Assembly: GCA_001769505.1 (NCBI GenBank)
Contig: MEOF01000020.1
Coordinates: 1 to 64,000 of the forward strand
DNA from: Bacteroidetes bacterium GWF2_33_38
GTDB taxonomy: Bacteria; Bacteroidota; Bacteroidia; Bacteroidales; GWF2-33-38
Length of the DNA: 64,000 nucleotides
Direction of reading: 5' to 3'
Shown: positions 57,155 through 64,000 of the stretch, piece by piece
Numbering within the stretch: position 1 is the stretch's first letter
Layout: each line of letters begins with the position of its first letter
Position numbers and translations under genes: made by a program
The notes under the pieces: model-generated
The model's database searches: none
What the model was told of the DNA's origin: nothing
Seen by the model: the letters and a program-made list of their open reading frames with translations, nothing else

Positions 57155-58381
57155 TTACAATATTTTTCCAATTACCGCTTCACTTATCATTGCCTCTTTA
57201 TATTCCCGAATGAGTTCTATTTCCCGTTCGGCTTTGGCTATGGCGGTGTCTATGGTGGCTGTTTCGGTTTCTAACTCAATAACTATTTTCTTTTGTGTTT
57301 CTAAATTGGGAATTGGTATTTTAATTGGTCCTATCCTTTCTACATTCAAGTTATATTGGGTTGTTAATGTTGCTTCAGATAAGAATTTAGCTTTAAGTGA
57401 TTTCAAGGCATGGTATAAGAAATCTAAATCAACTTCATCATTAGGAACAATTCCAACAATGCTATCAGGAAAGCAAGCATTAAAATTTAAGATGGCAACA
57501 TCACCCACATTTGCAGCAATTGTCAAACATAAAGTTCCTTTTGGAAATTCTTTGGAAACGGAATACCCCCAATCATTTAAGGTTTGACGATAACCATTAA
57601 TATATTTGTTTGCTTGAGAAACTTCACCAGTTTGAATAAATGGATATTCCCCATCATATAACCTTTCATCATTTCTTGGCCTATGTGTAAACTTACCTCT
57701 TAGAATTTGAGAGAAGCTTTTTATTCTACGTTCTGGACACCCATTTTTTATGCCGTCCATATGAATTGCACTAAAAGCAATCAAATCTTTTTGCTCCTTC
57801 AACAACTCAATAAACCCTTGCTTTTTATCAATAAAGCGGTTTATCTTTTCTTCCTGTGCTTTTATGTAAAGCACAATTTGGTCTTGCTCGTGCAGAGGTG
57901 GAACAGGCAGGTAAATATTTGCAAACTCACTAAAATTTATTGATTGTCCATCTCGAATACCTTTTTTGTAAACGTTCAGTTCTTGTATGAACATTCTTGA
58001 TTTGAATAAATATTTGTAAAAGTCTCTATTTTGAGTATTCTCTCTAAAGCAAAACACCGAATAAACCGGGCTAATGATTCCTCTGAAATATGCCAATTCA
58101 ATACCACCTTCAAATGAACGCAAACTTATTACAAAATCATCTTTCTCAACAAGTTTGAAGGATTCAAAATTTTGAATTGCCTCCATACTTCTTTGCTCCA
58201 ACATTTCTTTTAACACAACACCTTGCTTTTGGGAAGCTGCCAAAAGTGGTTCATCAGGATAGCCCTTCATTGACCGCTCATGAAACAAGGCTTTGCCTCT
58301 TTTAAAAACCCAATGTTCCGGTATTTCGGGCATCCAATCCAAACCAGTTTTTTTATATGTAATATTTTTAGTTTCAGTCAT
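57155..58381 (-). CDS. hsdS: Type I restriction enzyme specificity subunit
   Basis: 408 residues with two target-recognition domains. The first starts KTGLDWMPEIPEHWVFKRGK and ends before the long conserved helix (PPLHEQDQIVLYIKAQEEKI, about 157-176). The second is about 225-350, followed by IPNLETQKKIVIELETETATI. Each half recognises one part of a bipartite target. It overlaps the YhcG-type nuclease gene by 8 bases. It ends in SEAVIGKIL, as in typical HsdS. Confidence 0.94.
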   Translation of the reverse strand: MTETKNITYKKTGLDWMPEIPEHWVFKRGKALFHERSMKGYPDEPLLAASQKQGVVLKEMLEQRSMEAIQNFESFKLVEKDDFVISLRSFEGGIELAYFRGIISPVYSVFCFRENTQNRDFYKYLFKSRMFIQELNVYKKGIRDGQSINFSEFANIYLPVPPLHEQDQIVLYIKAQEEKINRFIDKKQGFIELLKEQKDLIAFSAIHMDGIKNGCPERRIKSFSQILRGKFTHRPRNDERLYDGEYPFIQTGEVSQANKYINGYRQTLNDWGYSVSKEFPKGTLCLTIAANVGDVAILNFNACFPDSIVGIVPNDEVDLDFLYHALKSLKAKFLSEATLTTQYNLNVERIGPIKIPIPNLETQKKIVIELETETATIDTAIAKAEREIELIREYKEAMISEAVIGKIL

Positions 58382-59405
58382 TTTTCTCGGTCATATTCAT
58401 TTTAGCAATTTCAATGGCACGGTGTAGCTTGTCGGCAAACCACTCCTTACTTGGCAATTCGGTTAGGTATTGTGCTATGCGTATTTGTTTTTCGTCGAGC
58501 ATCAGAAGTTCTACATGCTCGGTATTGCCTTCGGAGCAAAGCAGCAGACCAATGGGCATTTCTTCGCCCTCTTGCATTTCGTGCTTTTGCAACCAACGTA
58601 GGTACAGTTCCATTTGGGCTTTGTACTCGGGTTTAAACTTGCCAAGTTTTAAATCAATAGCTACTAAGCGTTTCAGCTTGCGGTGGTAAAAGAGTAAGTC
58701 TAAGTGATAGTCTATGGCATCTACGGGTATTCGCTTCTGCCGTTCGAGGAATGCAAAGCCAGAGCCAAGTTCCAGAATAAAATGTTGTAAGTGATTTACA
58801 AGTGCATTTTCGAGTTCTTTCTCGGAATATTCGGCAGGGAGGTTTAAGAAATCGAGTATATATGAATTTTTGAAAACGAGTTCGGGCAGAATCTTTTTTT
58901 CGTGCTGTAATGTTTTCAATGCATCTGTGATTGTTTCAACTGGTTTTGTTGAAATAGCAGTTCGTTCAAATAGCATTGTATCTATCTTGTCTCGCAGTTC
59001 GCGAACACCCCAACGTTCGTAAACACACAGTTGTATAAAAAAATCGCGTTTGATTTCATTCTCAATTGCAGAAAGCTCTATCAAATGGCTCCAGCTCAAT
59101 TGTTGCGACAGTGTCGCAATTATTTGGTTGTTAAAGGTTCTGGCTACTTTACACATTCTTGTAAGAGATGAATAGGTATATCCTCTGCCATAATTAATAG
59201 TTAATTCTTGCGACAGTGTCGCAAGAATCTTAGCACCATACTCCGCCCTGTTTTCAAGAATAAGTTCAAGGTTTATGTAATTGCCTATCTGCCAGTTTAG
59301 CAGCGTAGTCTCTGCATTTATAAAAACAGCAACCTTGCTTCTTGCATTTTCAATAATTTCCTGAACTCCTTTTAAAAGAGCTTCACTATGTTTTTGTAAT
59401 TCCAT
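58374..59405 (-). CDS. YhcG-type PDDEXK nuclease (DUF1016)
   Basis: 343 residues. N-terminal DUF1016 helical domain (NWQIGNYINLELILENRAEYGAKI, quoted in part; RGYTYSSLTRMCKVARTF; WSHLIELSAI), then the C-terminal PDDEXK domain: DYHLDLLFYHRKLKRLVAID then LKLGKFKPEYKAQMELYLRW (about 230-270). This family is common near type I RM genes and in defence islands; its role is not settled. It lies 2 bases after hsdM and overlaps hsdS, so it is co-translated with the RM core. Confidence 0.9.
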   Translation of the reverse strand: MELQKHSEALLKGVQEIIENARSKVAVFINAETTLLNWQIGNYINLELILENRAEYGAKILATLSQELTINYGRGYTYSSLTRMCKVARTFNNQIIATLSQQLSWSHLIELSAIENEIKRDFFIQLCVYERWGVRELRDKIDTMLFERTAISTKPVETITDALKTLQHEKKILPELVFKNSYILDFLNLPAEYSEKELENALVNHLQHFILELGSGFAFLERQKRIPVDAIDYHLDLLFYHRKLKRLVAIDLKLGKFKPEYKAQMELYLRWLQKHEMQEGEEMPIGLLLCSEGNTEHVELLMLDEKQIRIAQYLTELPSKEWFADKLHRAIEIAKMNMTEKND

Positions 59406-59407
59406 AC

Positions 59408-61192
59408 TTATTCAATTATCTCTTTTAGTAAACCTTCGGTTTCCTGCTCAATAGCAAAAATGTCTTTGGCAATTTCAGTTAATGGTCTTGGCGGTTGGTG
59501 TTTGTAGAAGTATTTGGCAAAGTTTATTTCATAGCCAATTTTGGTATCTTTTTTATCCCACCAGGCTCCGGGAGCAAAGGGTAAAACTTCACGTTCAAAA
59601 AATTCCTGTATATCTTCTTTCAATGGAATGTTTTCGGTATCTTTTAGTTTTGTGTCTGGCTTTGGTTTGCCTTTGGCATCTTTCACAATCTTTCCTTTTT
59701 CATTCAACAAAGGTCGGTTCACGGTAATTTGTGAGTAACCAAAATCGGCATTGTCAAATATTTTGCTGTATTCGTTTTCTTCAAAAGCTAAAAAAGTCTT
59801 TTCAATTTTGGCAATATGCTCAGGCAAAAATTCAACTCGCTTTTTGCCTAATGCTTTCCTCATCTTGTTGTAGAACTTTTCAGAGGTAGCGTTAATCAAT
59901 TGTACTTTGCCTTTTCGATTTTTCGCTTTGCGGTTGGAGAAAAGGAAAATGTAGGTTGGAATACCTGTATTGTAAAACATATCGTTGGGCAATGCTACAA
60001 TGGCTTCCAATAAATCGTTTTCTATAATATATTTGCGAATTTCGCTTTCGCCTTGCCCTGCATCGCCAGTAAACAAAGCCGAACCGTTATGAACGGAAGC
60101 AATACGGCTACCAAGTTCGGTATCTTTCATTTTGCTGAGCATGTGCAATACAAACATCAATTGACCGTCATTCACACGACTGGTAACAGCTTCGTCTTTA
60201 TAACTGCCTTTCAGCATAAAGCGTTTGTCAATTATGGCACCTTTGGGTCCAACTCCTAATGCTTTTTTATCAGGTGCCCATGTTTTACCATAAGGCGGAT
60301 TGGTAAGCATAAAGTCAAACTTCAAATCTTTATCAAAACCGTAAGCACTCAAAGTGCTGCCATACACAATTTTATCGGGGTCTTCACCTTTTATCAGCAT
60401 ATCGCTTTTGCAAGTCGCATAAATAAAAGGCGTGCTTTCCTGTCCGTATAAATGAACGGTAGAATTGCTTTTAACCAATCCTTCTGGGTTGAGCATAAAG
60501 TGTTTGGCAATAGTCAACATTCCGCCACTGCCTACACAAGGGTCGTAAATTAAATATGTTCCTTGTTGTATTTTGTCTTTCACAGGTAAGAAAACAAGGT
60601 GCGTCATCAAATCAATGATTTCCCTTGGCGTAAAGTGTTCTCCGGCTTCTTCGTTGTTTTCTTCGTTAAATCGACGTACCAAATCCTCATACACATAACC
60701 CATTGCCAGCGGTGGCAATTTGTCGGGATGCAATTCAATTTTTGGAGAGCAGAATTTTTCAATGAGAGAAAACAAAATATCAGCCTCGTCCAATGTTTCA
60801 ATTTCATTTCTAAATTTGAATTGTTTGATAATATCCTGCACATTTTCCGAAAAGCCATTCAAATAGTTTTCAAAATTGCTTCTCAAGTTTTTGGGGTCGT
60901 CAAGCAGTTTTTTTAATGTAAACCGTGAAGTATTGTAAAAAGCCAATCCCGAACCATGTTTGCCATTTGTCAATAAGCTGTCAAGGTTTTGAAGTTTGTC
61001 TTTGTATTCGTTGAATGTTTTTAAAACTTGTTCTTTTGTTGGCTCTAAAAGCAAATCAAGTCTGCGGATAACTACCATTGGGAGAATTACATCTTTGTAT
61101 TTTCCTTTTTGGTAGGTATTTACCAAAACATCATCCGCAACAGTCCAAAGGAAGTTTATAACGGGTTGCAGTGATTGTGTATTTAAACTCAT
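59408..61192 (-). CDS. hsdM: Type I restriction enzyme methyltransferase subunit
   Basis: 594 residues from ATG 61192; a TTG at 61222 would add 10, but the ATG start gives the usual SLNTQSLQPVINFLWTVAD beginning. The N-terminal helical domain is followed by the methylase core: LIYDPCVGSGGML (SAM site) and the catalytic NPPYG in FMLTNPPYGKTW (about 297). It methylates adenine at the target site with HsdS. It starts the seven-gene operon ending with hsdR. Confidence 0.95.
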   Translation of the reverse strand: MSLNTQSLQPVINFLWTVADDVLVNTYQKGKYKDVILPMVVIRRLDLLLEPTKEQVLKTFNEYKDKLQNLDSLLTNGKHGSGLAFYNTSRFTLKKLLDDPKNLRSNFENYLNGFSENVQDIIKQFKFRNEIETLDEADILFSLIEKFCSPKIELHPDKLPPLAMGYVYEDLVRRFNEENNEEAGEHFTPREIIDLMTHLVFLPVKDKIQQGTYLIYDPCVGSGGMLTIAKHFMLNPEGLVKSNSTVHLYGQESTPFIYATCKSDMLIKGEDPDKIVYGSTLSAYGFDKDLKFDFMLTNPPYGKTWAPDKKALGVGPKGAIIDKRFMLKGSYKDEAVTSRVNDGQLMFVLHMLSKMKDTELGSRIASVHNGSALFTGDAGQGESEIRKYIIENDLLEAIVALPNDMFYNTGIPTYIFLFSNRKAKNRKGKVQLINATSEKFYNKMRKALGKKRVEFLPEHIAKIEKTFLAFEENEYSKIFDNADFGYSQITVNRPLLNEKGKIVKDAKGKPKPDTKLKDTENIPLKEDIQEFFEREVLPFAPGAWWDKKDTKIGYEINFAKYFYKHQPPRPLTEIAKDIFAIEQETEGLLKEIIE

Positions 61193-61237
61193 ATATTCAA
61201 TTTCATTTTTTTTAATTTTCAAAAATACAGGTAAAGC

Positions 61238-61298
61238 TTCATTTTAGCACCGTGTGTGTCGGCAAGATTACACTCTTTGACATAGTTTTGGTTTCCGG
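61238..61298. repeat. 5' edge repeat of the restriction island (copy D)
   Basis: TTCATTTTAGCACCGT (61238-61253) and GGTTTCCGG (61290-61298) match copy B at 44755-44786, with 29 more bases between them. It lies upstream of hsdM. The remaining stretch to 61402 shows no gene. Confidence 0.65.
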
Positions 61299-61402
61299 CT
61301 TAGTTAACTTTATTTCTCAAATATATTAATTTTATCGTTAAAAATTATCGATAGCGAATTAAATTAACATAAAAACCATGTATATTTTGAGTGTTGATAA
61401 GG

Positions 61403-62014
61403 TCAATATTTATTATACGATTTGGGAAAATAGTGTTGTCGTAGAAAACGGCTTAAATCTAAAATGTATATAGGCAAAACAATGACTAAAACAACCAATA
61501 TGATTCCAATTATGCCTAGTCTGATATATGCTAGATAAATTAATCCGGCAATTCCTCCCAAAGCAGGGATTCCAAAAATAAACGGCATAGCAAGAATTTG
61601 CCCAAACAAATTTTCATGAAAAAAATATCCAGTAGAAATCATTAATATTGGAGTAAATATCGTCCACCATAAAACTTTTGCTGCAAAATAAAATGGATGA
61701 ATAACCGAAGGAGTTAAATAAATGCTTATAAAAATTCCAGGTGTCGCACTTAAAAAAAGAAAAACAAACAGCCAAATTATACGAAACGATTTAGGTTTAA
61801 ATTTTTTACGTAGAATTAATTCCCGAAACCAGTCTTTTTTCATTACTCTGTTTATATCAGCATGTTTGCTATGCAGAGGCTTAAAACTTGGTTCGTCAGT
61901 TCCTCCCCATGTTATATACAACAATATTGGGACTAGTAAGCCTGAAGTGTATCCAGGTTGTAACAAAAACAGTACAATCCATATGATAATGAGAAATATA
62001 ATAAATCGTTTCAT
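61403..62014 (-). CDS. Multi-pass membrane protein of unknown function
   Basis: 203 residues with about five hydrophobic segments (about 2-20 and 22-34, then 75-96, 106-128, and a long pair at 133-190). A charged cytoplasmic-looking loop lies at about 35-70. I recognise no family. The stop at 61403 is close to the island edge repeat. The gene could be a small inner-membrane transporter-like or maturation protein, but no partner lies next to it. Confidence 0.6.
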   Translation of the reverse strand: MKRFIIFLIIIWIVLFLLQPGYTSGLLVPILLYITWGGTDEPSFKPLHSKHADINRVMKKDWFRELILRKKFKPKSFRIIWLFVFLFLSATPGIFISIYLTPSVIHPFYFAAKVLWWTIFTPILMISTGYFFHENLFGQILAMPFIFGIPALGGIAGLIYLAYIRLGIIGIILVVLVIVLPIYILDLSRFLRQHYFPKSYNKY

Positions 62015-62136
62015 TTTTTAAAGAATATTCACTTATATCTATCTTGTATTCATAAAAGTATATCCGAAAAACACCTACAATATTTCAAAAAATGAGATTT
62101 TTAAAGAGTATAAGTCTAATAGTTCGGCTATATTTC

Positions 62137-62198
62137 AGATTTCTCCTATCGTCGAAATAACAATGTGTTGATTTTTATTTCGATGCGAAGCGAGAAAC
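62137..62198. repeat. Copy of the GAGAAATCT / GTCATTTCGA repeat
   Basis: AGATTTCTCCTATCGTCGAA starting at 62138 is part of a 22-base identity to the repeat at 48801-48869 on the opposite strand. A second, diverged arm follows (ATTTCGATGCGAAGCGAGAA). The rest of 62015-62269 shows no gene. Confidence 0.7.
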
Positions 62199-62269
62199 CT
62201 TGCTAATAAACAACACCTTGTAAAAAATGAAAGAACTATTTAAGTTAAAACACAATTCTTATTTCGTTA

Positions 62270-62680
62270 TCATTTTTTTGTATAAGTGGCTGTACAGGAG
62301 TCAATTTCTCCGCTGCCATCGTTTGCAGCATAAACGAAATCAATTAACTCATACGAATCGGAAATTTCGCCATTTCCACTAACTGTTTGGTCGTCGATTA
62401 ACTGGCTTGGAATCGAAATATAATAATCGTCTTCGACGTAACCATATACTTTGTTTCCCCAGCCCAAATTATAAAAATTATCGATAAAAATTTTTGTACT
62501 ATCGTCTTGCGATTTCGATATTTCAACATTGTACTGCTGACTGCCAAATACTTCGCTTACTTCTTCTACTTGCCAAGTTCCATCAATGCTGTCGATTGGA
62601 AGCGGGTCATCGGGTTTACACGAATACAACAGAACTATGAAAAGAACAGGAAATATTAATTTTTTAATGTTAGCGTTCAT
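62270..62680 (-). CDS. Small lipoprotein of unknown function
   Basis: 136 residues. The N-terminus is a lipoprotein signal with lipobox LLYSC (Cys21). The mature part has IDGTWQVEEVSEVFGSQQYN, like small Bacteroidota lipocalin-type lipoproteins, then several beta-strands and a final STAT-YTKK-type ending. It starts 22 bases downstream of hutU on the same strand. The two might be read together, but no functional link is known. Confidence 0.65.
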   Translation of the reverse strand: MNANIKKLIFPVLFIVLLYSCKPDDPLPIDSIDGTWQVEEVSEVFGSQQYNVEISKSQDDSTKIFIDNFYNLGWGNKVYGYVEDDYYISIPSQLIDDQTVSGNGEISDSYELIDFVYAANDGSGEIDSCTATYTKK

Positions 62681-62701
62681 ATATTGATAATTGATAATTG
62701 T

Positions 62702-64000
62702 TTAAAATAATGATTCGATTAATTTATCGTCAGCAAAATTTGGAAGTGTAACTTTTAACATTGGATTTTGCGACATTGCACGTTTTATGGCAAAAATAGC
62801 ACCTTCGTTTCGAGCCCAACTTCTACGTGAAATTCCATTATTTACGTCCCAATGAAGCATCATTTTCAGTCGTCGGTCAGCTTCTGGTGAACCATCGAGT
62901 ACCATTCCAAAACCTCCGTTTATAACTTCGCCCCAGCCTACTCCACCACCATTGTGTATCGAAACCCAAGTTGCACCACGAAACGAGTCGCCAATTACAT
63001 TTTGTATAGCCATATCGGCTGTGTAGCGTGAACCATCGTAAATATTTGAAGTTTCGCGGTAAGGCGAATCAGTTCCCGAAACATCGTGATGATCGCGACC
63101 TAACACAATTGGAGCTGATATTTTACCTTCTTTTATCGCATGATTGAAAGCTTCGGCAATTTTTATGCGTCCTTCGGCATCAGCATACAAGATACGAGCT
63201 TGAGAACCGACAACTAATTTGTTTTCTTTTGCACCTTGAATCCAACGTATGTTGTCAGCCATTTGTTGCTGAATTTCAATCGGAGAATTTTTCATAATAT
63301 TTTCCAATACTTCACAGGCAATTTTATCAGTCAAATCGAGGTCTGAAGGTTTTCCACTTGTACAAACCCAACGAAATGGACCAAACCCGAAATCGAAACA
63401 CATTGGACCCATAATATCTTGAACATAAGAAGGATAACGGAAATTAATTCCATCAGCAGCCATAATATCGGCTCCTGCACGCGATGCTTCTAACAAAAAT
63501 GCGTTACCGTAGTCGAAAAAATAAGTTCCTTTTGCAGTGTGTTTATTCACGGCTGCTGCATGACGACGTAAGGTTTCTTGTACTAATTCTTTGAATTTTA
63601 CAGGATTTTCTGCCATCATAATTTTGGCTTCTTCGAAAGCAATTTGAACAGGATAATATCCTCCTGCCCAAGGATTATGCAATGAAGTTTGGTCAGAACC
63701 TAGTTCAATAAAAATATTTTCTTTGTCAAATCGTTCCCAAACATCAACTATATTTCCTTGATATGCAATTGAAACAACTTCTTTATTCGCTTTAGCTTTT
63801 TTAACTCTCTCGCAAAGAGCATCAAGGCTAGTGATTTTTTCGTCAACCCAACCCTGCGAATGACGTGTATCCGCTGCTTTGGGATTCACTTCGGCAACCA
63901 CCGTAATACAACCGGCAATATTTCCTGCTTTTGGCTGAGCTCCAGACATTCCACCAAGTCCAGCTGTCAAAAATAATTTTCCTGCTAAACCTTCGCCCGA
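62702..64000 (-). CDS. hutU: Urocanate hydratase, C-terminal part (cut by window edge)
   Basis: About 432 residues are visible; the open frame continues through the right edge at 64000, so the N-terminus is missing. Conserved blocks: FLTAGLGGMSGAQPKAG (NAD-binding region), GSDQTSLHNPWAGGYYP, MGPMCFDFGFGPFRWVCTSG and the RDHHDVSGTDSPYRET region, with VSIHNGGGVGWGEVINGGFG near the C-terminus. It converts urocanate to imidazolonepropionate in histidine breakdown. The TTG at 63970 that can serve as an apparent start is inside the gene. Confidence 0.95.
   Translation of the reverse strand, partial: SGEGLAGKLFLTAGLGGMSGAQPKAGNIAGCITVVAEVNPKAADTRHSQGWVDEKITSLDALCERVKKAKANKEVVSIAYQGNIVDVWERFDKENIFIELGSDQTSLHNPWAGGYYPVQIAFEEAKIMMAENPVKFKELVQETLRRHAAAVNKHTAKGTYFFDYGNAFLLEASRAGADIMAADGINFRYPSYVQDIMGPMCFDFGFGPFRWVCTSGKPSDLDLTDKIACEVLENIMKNSPIEIQQQMADNIRWIQGAKENKLVVGSQARILYADAEGRIKIAEAFNHAIKEGKISAPIVLGRDHHDVSGTDSPYRETSNIYDGSRYTADMAIQNVIGDSFRGATWVSIHNGGGVGWGEVINGGFGMVLDGSPEADRRLKMMLHWDVNNGISRRSWARNEGAIFAIKRAMSQNPMLKVTLPNFADDKLIESLF

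Overview
The window is an AT-rich chromosomal segment from a member of the Bacteroidota, probably an uncultured Bacteroidales-like lineage. The signs are a DUF349 repeat protein, a TonB-dependent receptor with a CarboxypepD_reg-like N-terminus, an Lgt of the type carrying a CHVSGDGDWG motif, many Sec-signal proteins ending their signal in AQ or SSQ, weak or absent Shine-Dalgarno sequences, and a few TAnnTTTG-type promoter boxes. No rRNA, tRNA or CRISPR array was seen.

Layout. 1-13.9 kb is core genome on the plus strand: two paralogous envelope proteins, ftsK, a LolA-like carrier, a DUF349 protein, a TonB receptor, pyrG (TTG start) and yidC. 14-17.5 kb holds a lone TIR-domain protein, a secreted SagB-type nitroreductase, folP and the diadenylate cyclase gene cdaA. 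It is followed by dispersed repeats and a second, diverged copy of the last 33 codons of cdaA. 17.9-27.6 kb is one long catabolic locus: an AllH-like DUF2877 protein, an FdrA/AllF-like protein, an AllG-like DUF1116 protein, a metal-dependent cyclase-family hydrolase and the three subunits of a xanthine-dehydrogenase-family molybdenum hydroxylase. Two unrelated small genes, a 23S-IVP-type four-helix bundle protein and a GxxExxY protein, are lodged in it, each with its own flanking inverted repeats. The likely logic is hydroxylation of an N-heterocycle, hydrolytic ring opening, then phosphorolytic carbamoyl transfer yielding carbamoyl phosphate; the substrate is unknown.

27.9-38.8 kb is mixed housekeeping: cobalamin adenosyltransferase, ABC ATPase, methyltransferase, recG, a small coiled-coil lipoprotein, a chemoreceptor, an inositol-monophosphatase-family enzyme, lgt and mtaB. 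An orphan 55-residue antitoxin-like gene follows.

Two defence-type islands, both on the minus strand, follow. The first (39.3-44.6 kb) is a tightly overlapping four-gene operon that I read as a divergent Wadjet/MksBEFG-like SMC system. Its order is SMC-like ATPase, TOPRIM nuclease, kleisin-like, KITE-like, i.e. C-D-A-B instead of the canonical A-B-C-D. The second (51.0-61.2 kb) is a seven-gene type I restriction-modification operon: hsdM, a YhcG-type PDDEXK nuclease gene, hsdS, a DUF262 gene, a DUF3696-type AAA ATPase gene, an unrecognised gene, and hsdR. The two islands share related sequence at their 3' ends (39.26-39.33 and 50.98-51.04 kb) and at their 5' ends (44.75-44.79 and 61.24-61.30 kb), as if both had been inserted by the same type of element. 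Between them lie ordinary genes: PIN-PhoH, folC, a VOC protein, two secreted proteins and a truncated rhuM. The window ends with a membrane protein, a lipoprotein and the C-terminal part of hutU, which runs off the right edge.
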